In this document: piece after piece, positions 7,659 to 16,031 of the stretch
Position numbering within the stretch: the stretch's first letter is position 1
Layout of the letters: the number at the start of each line of letters is the position of its first letter
Source of the DNA: Bacteroidia bacterium
Lineage (GTDB): Bacteria > Bacteroidota > Bacteroidia > NS11-12g > UBA9320
Reading direction: 5' to 3'
NCBI GenBank assembly: GCA_022425465.1
Contig: JAKMFK010000025.1
Coordinates: 1 to 20,206 of the forward strand
DNA: 20,206 nt
The notes under the pieces: generated by a model
Seen by the model: only the letters and a program-made list of their open reading frames with translations
Database searches by the model: none
Told to the model about the DNA's origin: nothing
Program-made: the position numbers and the translations under genes

Positions 7659-8885
7659 TTAGTTGTTGTCACGTGGTTTTTGATTACGATTTGAGTTATC
7701 TCTATTCCCTTTAGCTTTATTTCTTGGTTTATTGAATTTCCGATTTTTATTTCCTCCTTTGTGACCTCTTTTCTTATTTGTCTTTTTGTTTTTGTGATCC
7801 ATTCGAGTTAGGTCATTCTCACCGAGTAAATCGTCTTTATATTCTAGTGTCTTAAACGCAATCTCAGCTCCTTTGGCAGTGTCGCTCAAAGTTGCAGGAG
7901 TTTTGCCTTTTTTGTTTAGAGCTATTATTTCGTTTACTCGATTAAGATCTAGTGGAATCCAATCAAAACTTCTTTCATAACAGTACCATGCAGTTCCTTT
8001 CAGAATATCTATCTTTTTAAGACTTGCCAATCCAGATTCTGTTTTGAGTTTTACCTTTTCATTTGGAAAGGATTTTAGAGCTTCGTGATAGGTCTCTAAT
8101 TCATAATTTAAGCAACATTTTAATCTACCACATTGCCCACTAAGTTTGAGCATATTAATGGATAGATTTTGAGTTTTAGGAGCACCCATGCTCACTACTT
8201 TGTAGTCTGTGAGCCATGTACTACAGCACAATTCTCGACCACAGGAGCCAATACCACCAAGTCGGGATGCTTCTTCTCGGTAACTTACCTGTAGCATTTG
8301 TATCCTGCTTTTAAACTCTGAAGCATATCTTCTGATGAGCTCCCTAAAGTCTACTCGGCCTTCTGATGTATAGTAAAAGGTTACTTTTTTACCATCACCT
8401 TGATATTCAATATCACTTATTTTCATCTTGAGTCTCAATTGAAGAGCTATAGTTCGAGCTTTTTCTAGCGACTCTTGTTCAATATCTTTAAACTTCTGAT
8501 ATTTTTCAATTTCGTCCTCATTTGCCAAATTTCTGATGGTACGCATTTCGGAATTGTTCTCATCAATACCATATTTTTTGAGTTGAAGTTTTACAAGCTC
8601 TCCAGCAAGGGAAACCTCTCCAACATCATAGCCTACATCAGAATCTACAATTACTTTGTCGCCGGTAAATAATTCAAGATGATTGACATTTTTATAAAAT
8701 TGTTTTTTACTTCCTTTAAATCGAACTTCAACAATATTAAAAGGCTCATAGTCTTCTGGTAAGACCATGTCTGTTAGCCAATTATAAACATTTAATTTGT
8801 TACAACTTCCAGTGCTACATGCACCATTATTCCCACATCCAGGACTATGACTGCCATTATTATTTCCGCAACTTCCACATCCCAT
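7659..8885 (-). CDS. ricT: PSP1-domain protein, RicT (YaaT) homologue
   Basis: Related to Bacillus RicT/YaaT, which forms an iron-sulphur-containing complex with RicA and RicF that promotes RNase Y-dependent mRNA processing. Whether that role holds in Bacteroidota is unknown. The 408 residues divide into an N-terminal glycine/cysteine-rich segment (C3, C6, C17, C23, C28), a PSP1 core from about 48 to 270, and a basic, low-complexity tail (about 363-408) rich in K, N and R. The core has two conserved cysteine motifs, SCGRELCCSTW (C215, C220, C221) and GQCGRLKCCLNYE (C252, C257, C258), suited to cluster or metal binding. The basic tail suggests RNA contact. The gene follows holB on the same strand, echoing the holB-yaaT order in Bacillus. 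A -7 box and a hairpin lie in the 82-base gap upstream, so it may have its own promoter. Confidence 0.93.
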   Translation of the reverse strand: MGCGSCGNNNGSHSPGCGNNGACSTGSCNKLNVYNWLTDMVLPEDYEPFNIVEVRFKGSKKQFYKNVNHLELFTGDKVIVDSDVGYDVGEVSLAGELVKLQLKKYGIDENNSEMRTIRNLANEDEIEKYQKFKDIEQESLEKARTIALQLRLKMKISDIEYQGDGKKVTFYYTSEGRVDFRELIRRYASEFKSRIQMLQVSYREEASRLGGIGSCGRELCCSTWLTDYKVVSMGAPKTQNLSINMLKLSGQCGRLKCCLNYELETYHEALKSFPNEKVKLKTESGLASLKKIDILKGTAWYCYERSFDWIPLDLNRVNEIIALNKKGKTPATLSDTAKGAEIAFKTLEYKDDLLGENDLTRMDHKNKKTNKKRGHKGGNKNRKFNKPRNKAKGNRDNSNRNQKPRDNN

Positions 8886-8914
8886 ACTGATTGCCTTTTT
8901 CTTTGATTAAAATT

Positions 8915-8934
8915 AACTACTGATAGCAGTAGTT
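8915..8934 (-). other. Perfect 8-bp inverted repeat in the holB-ricT gap
   Basis: On the minus strand AACTACTG and CAGTAGTT pair perfectly around a four-base loop (CTAT). It is followed by AATTTTAATC, which is a poor U-tract, so it is not a convincing terminator for holB. If transcription starts after the box at 8946-8953, the hairpin would lie within the first about 25 bases of the ricT mRNA, about 30 bases before the start codon. Confidence 0.5.
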
Positions 8935-8945
8935 CCTTTGTGCCT

Positions 8946-8953
8946 CAAATATA
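8946..8953 (-). promoter_or_regulatory. Candidate -7 box for ricT (TATATTTG)
   Basis: On the minus strand this reads TATATTTG, an exact TAnnTTTG match, 14 bases past the end of holB and 60 bases before the ricT ATG. No -33 TTG is seen at the usual spacing. It would make ricT and the methyltransferase partly independent of the yfhO-holB transcript. Confidence 0.45.
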
Positions 8954-8967
8954 TCACAAAATAGAAA

Positions 8968-10077
8968 TTACTTGCGGATAAAGTGATATCTAATATTAAT
9001 AGATAGGTTAAATAAAGCGATTTTAGGATTGGCATTTCGCTGAAGATGATATATGACCTCATTCATTTGAGTGTAAATCTTTTCAATAAAAAAGGCATTT
9101 AATGTTGAGCTCAACTTTTGGATGAAATCAACTTGGCTGGATTCAGCATTTATGGTGTAGTTGTCAATTGTTTGGTGCATCATGCACTCCCTAAGTATTC
9201 CAATTCCGTGAGATAAGAATAGTTGAATTTGATTTTTGCCCATTGCGTGAAGTTTATCCGATAAGTCACTTACGGATTTAAGGTCATTCCTGTAACATGC
9301 CAACATCCAATCTCTGAATAATGGTCCATAATCAATTGAATTATTTTCTACAAGTTGGGTAGCTACTCTAAAGTTGCCGTCTGCTAGTCGAGCTAATTGT
9401 TCTAAGTGGGATTTTTCTAAACCGTACTTTTGATCTAGAAATGCTTTAGTCTCATCATTTGAATAACTTGGAATCTTAGTGAGTTGTGTTCGGCTTGTAA
9501 TGGTAGGCAAAAGTTGCTGAGATTGTTCAGCTACCAGAATAAAATAAGTTTTTTGTGGTGGTTCCTCAATGAGTTTTAGTAATGCATTACTCTCTTTTTT
9601 GAGGTATTCTGGCATCCATATAATGAGTGTTTTTGCCTCACCCTCATAGGGCTTTAATGAGAGCCGAGATAAGATACTTCGGGTTTCTTCTCGCGTAATA
9701 TTAGGAGTCTTATTTTCATCTTTCAAGATAGTTCCCATCCAGTCAGTTACATTAAAATACATCGAAGAAGCATTAATTTCTCTCCAATTTTCAATGTATT
9801 GTGTGCTAATTTCTTTACTTGCTGCAACTGGAAAGGTAAAATGCACGTCAGGGTGTGAATGGGTACTTATTTTTCGACATGAACTGCACTCACCACACGA
9901 GTCTGTGGGTGTTCGTTGGGTACAATAAATATACTGTGTTAATGCAATTGCAAGTCCAAGTTTCCCAGTCCCTTCATTACCCAAAAATAGTTGTGCATGT
10001 GGAAGTCTATTGTTCTGCACATTACGGATTAATTGTTCCTTTATTTTTTGCAGACCATATACTTGAGCAAATTGCAT
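8968..10077 (-). CDS. holB: DNA polymerase III subunit delta' (HolB)
   Basis: Clamp-loader subunit that helps place the sliding clamp on DNA. I chose the ATG at 10077 (MQFAQVYGLQKIKEQLI) rather than an upstream in-frame ATG at 10122. The latter would overlap the preceding gene by 34 bases and add a non-homologous leader of 15 residues. The chosen protein has 369 residues. In order: the AAA+ N-terminal helix and RLPHAQLFLGNEGTGKL, a P-loop-like segment (33-40) with leucine where ATPases have Thr/Ser; a zinc-binding set C52, C61, C64 and C67 (CGECSSC); LIIWMPEYL at the Walker B position; EEPP; and SRTQ where active subunits have SRC. This is consistent with delta' being a non-hydrolysing stator. 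It follows the yfhO-like gene by 11 bases. Confidence 0.93.
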   Translation of the reverse strand: MQFAQVYGLQKIKEQLIRNVQNNRLPHAQLFLGNEGTGKLGLAIALTQYIYCTQRTPTDSCGECSSCRKISTHSHPDVHFTFPVAASKEISTQYIENWREINASSMYFNVTDWMGTILKDENKTPNITREETRSILSRLSLKPYEGEAKTLIIWMPEYLKKESNALLKLIEEPPQKTYFILVAEQSQQLLPTITSRTQLTKIPSYSNDETKAFLDQKYGLEKSHLEQLARLADGNFRVATQLVENNSIDYGPLFRDWMLACYRNDLKSVSDLSDKLHAMGKNQIQLFLSHGIGILRECMMHQTIDNYTINAESSQVDFIQKLSSTLNAFFIEKIYTQMNEVIYHLQRNANPKIALFNLSINIRYHFIRK

Positions 10078-10088
10078 TTTTTGTTTTT

Positions 10089-12533
10089 TTAATCTTGTGA
10101 AGCAAGTACTTTTCGAACCCAAAGGAAAATGCTTAAACCAATTAGCAAGTATATTAAACTGCCAAATGTCATGGCCAGTATAGATCCAGTTTGGAAGGTT
10201 TTGGGGTCATATTCAAATCGAATACTATGCTTCCCTGCAGGAACTTTTAAACCTCGTAAAATATAGTTTAATCTGAAGTGATCAACAGGTTGATTATCAA
10301 TATATGCATTCCAACCTTTGTCATAGAATACCTCCGAAAAAGCAACATTATTTTCTGTTTCAGCCGAATAGGAGTATTCCAATTTCTCTGGGTGATAAGA
10401 CGTTAATTTTACACTTGCAGCATTATCAATAGCGGAATTGGAAGCAACAAAATCTGCGTATTCTTTTTCAACAATCGCTAGTGTTTTGGTATCTATTTTT
10501 GGTAAATTGACTATAGCACTATCCGCATTTTCAACTACCTTTATATCATTCACTATCCATGCATTACCATTGGCATTTGGGTTTATTCCATAAACAGGTT
10601 GAGAACTTTGTTGATTTGGATAGATATAGTATTTCATATTAAGCATATTAAATATGCCATTATCATTTATTCTTCCGGCTCTTAAGTCATCCATTAAATG
10701 CCAGTCCCATAGGTCTTGAAATCTTCTAATTTTTGCTGCACTATATCCACCAATGGACTTGTGAAAGTTTGCACAACGATTACTATTTAATGTGCTTTGG
10801 GTAAGGTCTAAAACACGGTAATAGGTTTTATCCTTTTGAATCTCAAGGTCTGCTGCATAGGGGGTGAATGGTTGTTCGAGTGTTCGTTCTCTTTTGAAAT
10901 CCTTGTCGTTCAAGTATCGTTTGCCAACAGTCCACAGATCTGCAGTAATTAATAGTCCTAAAATGATTAATCCATAGTTTACCTTTATTTTTTCCTTGTA
11001 AATTAACCAAAGCATTAAAATGATACAAATAGCAAAGAACAAACTTCGTTTACCGTCTTTTTTTACTTCGTCTAATCTCATTTCTGAGAGTTGATCTTTG
11101 AAGCGGTCAATGTTTATTTGTGTGACCTCACCCCCTTGACGTTTTATAATATTCTTCGCATATTCTGTATCAGAATCATAGACAATTTGTCCATTCTCAT
11201 CCTCTTTGGGGGTGGAGTTGAAATCGTTTAATAAAGTGCCAGAGAAACTCAATAATAAGATTACACCAATACCTCCAATGGCAGTGTAGCTTATTTTCTT
11301 CCAATTATTTTTTACAAACGACGGTTGACTTATTATTTTCTCAAGACCTAAAAATGCGAGTAAACCAGCAGAAATTTGAACTAGAACCATCATCATGCTG
11401 GGTGCTCTAAATTTGTTATAAAGCGGGAAATAGTTGTACATGAATTGATTAATTCCTGTAAAATGATTTCCTCCCATCGATAAAATTAAGGTTAATATCA
11501 TAACAGAAACAAGCCACCATTTTTGTGGTCCTTTAATGACAACCAAGCCCAAAATCATCAAAATAAAAAGGGTGGCTCCGATGTATTTAGGGCCAGATGT
11601 ACTCCCGATTTGTCCATAATAAAGCCCAAGTTTATCAGAATCTCCACCACTATAATTGGGTATTATAGTTGCTCCAATATCAGACCAACCATTACTGTAT
11701 GAAAAGACATAGTCTTGCGTTAGACCGTCTTGTTTATCAGCTTTAGCTTTGTTATTTTTAGTAATCGATAGTTCGCTTTTCCCACGAATAGACTCCTTGG
11801 CATATTCATTGAGTAAAAGAATGTTTAAACTATTTGCTCCAAGTCCAATTACAGCTCCAGCTAAAGCAATCCCGCATGCTGTAAAAAAGGCTTTAAACCG
11901 CTCTTCTTTGAAATAGGGATATGCGTGAAAAAGGACAAATAAGACAACCATAAATCCACCGTAGTAGGTGATTTGGATGTGATTTGCTTGTAATTCTAAC
12001 CCAAATCCAGTTGCCAATAATGTTAGTCCCAATAGGTAACGATTATTGAAAATATACTGCATTCCAGCAATTACCAATGGGAGATATCCAATGGCTCTTG
12101 CCTTGGTGTTGTGTCCCACGGCTAAAATGGTCAAATTTTCTGTTGCAAGTCCAATACCTATAGCTCCGATCAATGCAAGCCAAGGTCTTACCTTAAAGGC
12201 AAGAAGCATGATGAAACTGCAAAAGATATACAAAAATAGCTGTGACCAAACCCTCGGATAGTTTGGGATTTTTAAATGTTTAATGATGGTTGATTGACTG
12301 GGAAGACTAATCACATAAGATGGCATTCCAGCAAAAAGCGAATTGGTCCATAAAATGTTTTTTCCATTTTTACGATACTGAATTATCTCACTAGCAGCTC
12401 CCTTATATTGGACAATATCACTTTGTTTAGGTGCCTTATTTTTAAAATTATTAGGCACAAATAATGCCGATAGAATAGCAATGAGCAGAATGGCAATGAT
12501 GTGTTGATTGTATTTACGAATAAAAACTTTCAT
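10089..12533 (-). CDS. YfhO-family polytopic membrane protein
   Basis: A large (814-residue) inner-membrane protein of the YfhO family, which has a GT-C-glycosyltransferase-like layout. A first membrane segment (about 11-27) is followed by an extracytoplasmic loop, then many hydrophobic segments from about 97 onward. Recognisable Bacteroidota signatures are AVGHNTKARAIGYLP (138-152) and LQANHIQITYYGG (181-193). A C-terminal soluble beta domain contains VFYDKGWNAYIDNQ and RGLKVPAGKHSIRFEYDP, followed by a final membrane segment. Bacillus YfhO is implicated in glycosylating lipoteichoic acid, but Bacteroidota lack that polymer and the substrate here is unknown. The adjacent glycosyltransferase suggests a surface-glycan role. 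A -7 box lies 16 bases upstream, and holB follows by 11 bases. Confidence 0.88.
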   Translation of the reverse strand: MKVFIRKYNQHIIAILLIAILSALFVPNNFKNKAPKQSDIVQYKGAASEIIQYRKNGKNILWTNSLFAGMPSYVISLPSQSTIIKHLKIPNYPRVWSQLFLYIFCSFIMLLAFKVRPWLALIGAIGIGLATENLTILAVGHNTKARAIGYLPLVIAGMQYIFNNRYLLGLTLLATGFGLELQANHIQITYYGGFMVVLFVLFHAYPYFKEERFKAFFTACGIALAGAVIGLGANSLNILLLNEYAKESIRGKSELSITKNNKAKADKQDGLTQDYVFSYSNGWSDIGATIIPNYSGGDSDKLGLYYGQIGSTSGPKYIGATLFILMILGLVVIKGPQKWWLVSVMILTLILSMGGNHFTGINQFMYNYFPLYNKFRAPSMMMVLVQISAGLLAFLGLEKIISQPSFVKNNWKKISYTAIGGIGVILLLSFSGTLLNDFNSTPKEDENGQIVYDSDTEYAKNIIKRQGGEVTQINIDRFKDQLSEMRLDEVKKDGKRSLFFAICIILMLWLIYKEKIKVNYGLIILGLLITADLWTVGKRYLNDKDFKRERTLEQPFTPYAADLEIQKDKTYYRVLDLTQSTLNSNRCANFHKSIGGYSAAKIRRFQDLWDWHLMDDLRAGRINDNGIFNMLNMKYYIYPNQQSSQPVYGINPNANGNAWIVNDIKVVENADSAIVNLPKIDTKTLAIVEKEYADFVASNSAIDNAASVKLTSYHPEKLEYSYSAETENNVAFSEVFYDKGWNAYIDNQPVDHFRLNYILRGLKVPAGKHSIRFEYDPKTFQTGSILAMTFGSLIYLLIGLSIFLWVRKVLASQD

Positions 12534-12549
12534 ATAATTTGAGATACCT

Positions 12550-12557
12550 CAAAAATA
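12550..12557 (-). promoter_or_regulatory. -7 promoter box for the yfhO-like gene (TATTTTTG)
   Basis: On the minus strand TATTTTTG matches TAnnTTTG and ends 16 bases before the ATG at 12533. It lies in the 62-base gap after the glycosyltransferase, so yfhO-holB probably forms its own transcript. No clear -33 TTG. Confidence 0.55.
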
Positions 12558-12595
12558 GAATTAGTTTGGAGAGTATCCCTATGTTGTAGCTCAAT

Positions 12596-13894
12596 TTATT
12601 GGAGAAGATTTGAAAATGTTTTTGCTTGACTCTCACGACTGTACCCTGTTATTTTGGCGTTATTAGTAAGTATGCCATTATTCGATCCCCATTTTTGGTA
12701 TAAGTCGGTGATGTGATTTTGAATATCCTCTATGTTGTTATCATGGGCTAATCCGCTAGTAGTCTTATGGATGATTTCTGCCACAAATCCATCTTTTTTA
12801 CCCACATAAATAATGGGCTTTCTGGCTGCAAGGTATTCATATACTTTGGCGGGAATACCTCCTTCTTTTCCATGTCTGTTTAATGGTCCAAAGACTAAGA
12901 GTGCGGAAGCCTTTTCTAAAAATTTAATACTTTCAGAATGAGGAACATATGGGCTGAATTTTGCATTGACAATCAGGTTTCGTTGGGTTAATTCTTCTTT
13001 TAGATTGGGATAGACGGAGCCAACAAATTGAAGACAAAATGGGTTGTTTGGGTTGTCTGCTTTAAATTGACTTAAAGCATCTAAAAAAGGAGTGATATTA
13101 TATTGATCACTGATAGTCCCAGTATACGTTAGCGTGAAAATTTCATTTTCAATTAATTGGTATTTTTCAAAATCAATAGCATCATACCCATTTGGGATAG
13201 TTGTAAATTTATCGAGATTGGTATTTTTTGATTTATCATTTAAAAAAGGAATATACACAGATGAGGCTGTGACAATATGATCGGCATTTTCGATTACTTT
13301 TTGTTCATGTCTTCTGTCAATATAATTCGAAAATTTAGAATGGTTAAGGAGTTCATAGTAGTACACATCAGTCCATAAGTCTCTGAAATCAGCAATCCAA
13401 TGAATAGAAAATTTTTTCTTTAACCGCTTACCAATTAACTGAACAGAATGAGGAGGACTTGAAGTAATTAAATTCTTTATTTGATGTTGTTTGATGACCT
13501 TCTTTGCTGCAGAGTAGGCATAAATGCCCCAATATTTTCGTGGATCAGGGATAAATAAATGGGTTCTCAAAAAGATAGTCAATTGTTGGATGATACTCTT
13601 TTTGTTAATGTTCGCAAAACCTGCAGAGGGGATATTTTTTTTGCCAAAAAGCCGGGCATACCATTTGAGTGGTTCAAAAGATTTGGTCGGGTGTAAAAAA
13701 ATTCTTGAATCGATTTCTTGGGTCAATGTCTCATCCAAGACCATATAGCTTGCATATTTTTCATCAGGATAAATGACATGAACCTCATGGCCAAGTTTAA
13801 CGAGGTAGTTGCTCAATTTTAACCAACGCTGAACTCCGGCTCCTCCACTTGGAGGCCAGTAATAGGTAATTATGAGAACTTTTTTATTAGCCAT
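12596..13894 (-). CDS. Glycosyltransferase, GT4-like (GT-B fold)
   Basis: I place the start at the ATG at 13894 (MANKKVLIITYYWPPSGGAG). A further upstream in-frame ATG at 13963 would add 23 residues of no family character and would read through the -7 box at 13912-13919. The resulting 432-residue protein has a GT-B layout. The N-terminal Rossmann half has the glycine-rich loop PPSGGAGVQRW, and HWIADFRDLWTD lies near the middle. The C-terminal half has the sugar-nucleotide-binding region: FTLTYTGTISD, a FVG strand, ALLVFGP, and GIPAKVYEYLAARKPI, where the family's conserved E sits in KVYEYL. Family 4 retaining enzymes of this type transfer sugars from nucleotide donors onto lipid-linked or surface glycans. 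Donor and acceptor cannot be predicted. It is divergent from the GT4 gene at 14018 and upstream of yfhO on the same strand. Confidence 0.88.
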   Translation of the reverse strand: MANKKVLIITYYWPPSGGAGVQRWLKLSNYLVKLGHEVHVIYPDEKYASYMVLDETLTQEIDSRIFLHPTKSFEPLKWYARLFGKKNIPSAGFANINKKSIIQQLTIFLRTHLFIPDPRKYWGIYAYSAAKKVIKQHQIKNLITSSPPHSVQLIGKRLKKKFSIHWIADFRDLWTDVYYYELLNHSKFSNYIDRRHEQKVIENADHIVTASSVYIPFLNDKSKNTNLDKFTTIPNGYDAIDFEKYQLIENEIFTLTYTGTISDQYNITPFLDALSQFKADNPNNPFCLQFVGSVYPNLKEELTQRNLIVNAKFSPYVPHSESIKFLEKASALLVFGPLNRHGKEGGIPAKVYEYLAARKPIIYVGKKDGFVAEIIHKTTSGLAHDNNIEDIQNHITDLYQKWGSNNGILTNNAKITGYSRESQAKTFSNLLQ

Positions 13895-13911
13895 CAATGC
13901 TGATGTTGCCA

Positions 13912-13919
13912 CAAATTTA
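13912..13919 (-). promoter_or_regulatory. -7 promoter box for the minus-strand glycosyltransferase (TAAATTTG)
   Basis: On the minus strand TAAATTTG matches TAnnTTTG and ends 17 bases before the ATG at 13894. It decides between that ATG and the one at 13963. No -33 TTG at 19 bases. Confidence 0.6.
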
Positions 13920-13994
13920 TTGTTTTGGTGACGTGAATGTTGGATTTGAAGGGATAATTTCAATCATGGGTAAATTACCTAAAGACTAAATTTC

Positions 13995-14002
13995 TATATT
14001 TG
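13995..14002 (+). promoter_or_regulatory. -7 promoter box for the plus-strand glycosyltransferases (TATATTTG)
   Basis: TATATTTG matches TAnnTTTG and ends 15 bases before the ATG at 14018. Its last three bases form a TTG that could be mistaken for a start codon. The box argues that translation begins at 14018. It lies 75 bases from the opposing box at 13912-13919. Confidence 0.6.
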
Positions 14003-14017
14003 ACTGCATTATCCAAC

Positions 14018-15136
14018 ATGAAAATACTTTTTATAGCCACTAACATTCCTACAACCAAAAGAAAGAGTAATGGGGTTATTTTACGTATTGCAGCGTTTTT
14101 GTCTAAAAAGCATGATATCAATGTGGTTTTTCCTAAAGAGATCATACCTTTTTGGTTGAGGTACAAAGCCAAGTTTAAATCACTTTACAACTTAAAAGAC
14201 TATGTGTTGGGGAATCAAGAAATTGAAGTTTTGCCCTATTTAAGGTTACCCTATAAACCGTACGCTTTTTGGGGTTTAAGGTACCTCAATTTAAGTCGTT
14301 TTATCTCTAGAAATTATGATGTTATTCATGCACATTTTTTATTTCCAGATGGTTTGATCGCACAACGAATTTCTCAAAAAATCAATCGTCCATATGTAGT
14401 TAGTATTCGCTATTCGGATATTGCTTTGTTAGCATCTGTATCTCATAATTCTCCTACTTTTCAATCAGCCAAATCCTGTTTAGAAGAGGCCAATGCAATT
14501 CATGTTTTAAATGATTACACAGGGAGATATATTCAGAAGGTATTTCAAACAGATTATTCTGTTATTCCACATGGTGTAGATCTACCAAAATTATCAAAGT
14601 TGACTTCTCAAAATGATAAAATTATCATCACTTGTGTGGCCGAATTTATTCCACTTAAACAAATTGATTGGGTTATAAACGCTGTAAAATCATATGAAGG
14701 GGATGTAGAGATAGCGTTAAAAATCGTTGGTAAGGGGCCACTTCAGAAAAAGTTGCAATCACTTAAGGGAATTGACTCCCGAATTCAATTCTTAGGGCAC
14801 ATACCACACAATCGGGTCATGGAGATTTTAACGGAGTCCCATATTTTTGCTATGCCATCAACAAAAGAAACTTTTGGATTGGTTTATTTGGAAGCTGCTG
14901 CAACACATAATGCTATTATTGCCTACCACAAATATTCTATCAACGGAGTTTTTGAATCTGAAAAAGAAGCACTTTTTTGTTCAGGATATTCGAGCTTTAA
15001 AGACCAGTTGCATCAATTAATTAACGATCCTAAATTAATAAAGAACCTAGCAGACAATGCCTTGCAAAAAGTTCAAAATATGAGTTGGAATTCTATCATC
15101 AAAAAATATAATCGTCTGTACGAGACCCTTGTCTAA
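14018..15136 (+). CDS. Glycosyltransferase family 4 protein
   Basis: A 372-residue GT-B glycosyltransferase. The start at ATG 14018 gives MKILFIATNIPTTKRKSNGV, a normal first strand and loop for GT4. An earlier TTG at 14000 is part of the promoter box. DVIHAHFLFPDG (101-112) and IPHGVD (183-188) are typical GT4 landmarks. The C-terminal half has KIVGKGP, the RIQFLGHIPH segment, and the E-x7-E motif in KETFGLVYLEA (E284, E292), which contacts the donor's nucleotide and sugar. The enzyme probably adds one sugar to a lipid-linked surface glycan on the cytoplasmic face. Donor and acceptor are unknown. The next gene (GT2) begins 19 bases downstream if its ATG is used, or overlaps by eight bases if a TTG is used, so the two are co-transcribed. 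Confidence 0.92.
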   Translation: MKILFIATNIPTTKRKSNGVILRIAAFLSKKHDINVVFPKEIIPFWLRYKAKFKSLYNLKDYVLGNQEIEVLPYLRLPYKPYAFWGLRYLNLSRFISRNYDVIHAHFLFPDGLIAQRISQKINRPYVVSIRYSDIALLASVSHNSPTFQSAKSCLEEANAIHVLNDYTGRYIQKVFQTDYSVIPHGVDLPKLSKLTSQNDKIIITCVAEFIPLKQIDWVINAVKSYEGDVEIALKIVGKGPLQKKLQSLKGIDSRIQFLGHIPHNRVMEILTESHIFAMPSTKETFGLVYLEAAATHNAIIAYHKYSINGVFESEKEALFCSGYSSFKDQLHQLINDPKLIKNLADNALQKVQNMSWNSIIKKYNRLYETLV

Positions 15137-15155
15137 TCTATCCAATATACGAGTA

Positions 15156-16031
15156 ATGGTTGCTATTGTGACATACAATGGTGAGGATTATATTGAGGAT
15201 TGTCTTAAATCGATTATTACAAAATCGAATGTTCAAATTCATGTCCTAGACAATAATTCAACAGATGGTACTATTGACATCATAAAAGAAAATTATCCAA
15301 GCGTTTATCTTACCCAGTCTACTGAAAATTTAGGGTTTGGTAAAGCAAATAATGTCTTATTAGAATTCGCTTGCCAAAAGGAGATGGATTATGTTTTTTT
15401 ATTGAATCAAGACGCCTATTTTATTGAAGATTGCCTCGACAATTTATTATTTTCAGCACAAAAACTAGGAGATCAAATTTATTCACCTATTCATCTCAAA
15501 AATGATAAATTAACGCTAGATGAGGGTTTTTCGTCATATACTTTTGGGGGTAAACAGTTTAATAAACTTGACTTTGTAAATGCTGCGGCTTGGTTGATAC
15601 CAATTTCGATTATAAGACGTGTTGGTGGATTTAGTCCCTTATTTTTTCATTATGGTGAGGATAGGGATTATGCAAATCGTGTGAGATTTCACGGTCATCA
15701 TTTTAGCATCATTGAGGATGCAAAGCTAGTGCACAACAGAGAGAAAAAAAGATGGGTGAATAACAAGGAAAACCGTATTCAATTTTCCAATCGATTCTAT
15801 ATTAATTTACTTCGGTATTATACAGATATTAATAGCGGATTGATAACTTGTGTTTTTGTGGCTACTAAAAATACGTTGGGTGATTTTGTTACTCAACTTT
15901 TTGCTGGGAAGTGGAGGCTAGGTTTTCGAAATTTCGGAATGTATTTCAAGTGTTTTCCCCAATTTGGCACAATCTTAGAATATCGAAAAAGGGCTAAGCT
16001 AGCCAATGGGGTTTTTTTGGAATTACCTTGA
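15156..16031 (+). CDS. Glycosyltransferase family 2 protein
   Basis: An inverting GT-A glycosyltransferase of about 291 residues. Landmarks are the N-terminal MVAIVTYNGEDYIEDCL, the LDNNSTDGT segment that binds the nucleotide, NLGFGKANN, LLNQDAYF at the position of the metal-binding DxD, and GGFSPLFFHYGEDRDYANR, where the ED pair is the likely catalytic-base region. It resembles rhamnosyltransferase-type GT2 enzymes, but the sugar cannot be assigned. Start choice: ATG 15156 is used. A TTG at 15129 overlapping the previous stop would add nine residues (SNLSNIRV and the initiator) and remains possible. The end overlaps the convergent methyltransferase gene by nine bases. There is no promoter of its own, so it depends on the GT4 transcript. 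Confidence 0.9.
   Translation: MVAIVTYNGEDYIEDCLKSIITKSNVQIHVLDNNSTDGTIDIIKENYPSVYLTQSTENLGFGKANNVLLEFACQKEMDYVFLLNQDAYFIEDCLDNLLFSAQKLGDQIYSPIHLKNDKLTLDEGFSSYTFGGKQFNKLDFVNAAAWLIPISIIRRVGGFSPLFFHYGEDRDYANRVRFHGHHFSIIEDAKLVHNREKKRWVNNKENRIQFSNRFYINLLRYYTDINSGLITCVFVATKNTLGDFVTQLFAGKWRLGFRNFGMYFKCFPQFGTILEYRKRAKLANGVFLELP

Noticed and set aside
10078..10122. An upstream in-frame ATG that would extend holB by 15 residues
   Set aside because: It would overlap the yfhO-like gene by 34 bases, and the added residues have no HolB character. The family N-terminus begins at the ATG at 10077.
13895..13963. A longer start for the minus-strand glycosyltransferase at 13963
   Set aside because: The extension spans the TAnnTTTG box at 13912-13919 and adds residues unlike the GT-B first strand.
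14000..14017. A TTG start for the plus-strand GT4 gene at 14000
   Set aside because: That TTG is the end of the TATATTTG promoter box. The ATG at 14018 gives the normal family N-terminus.
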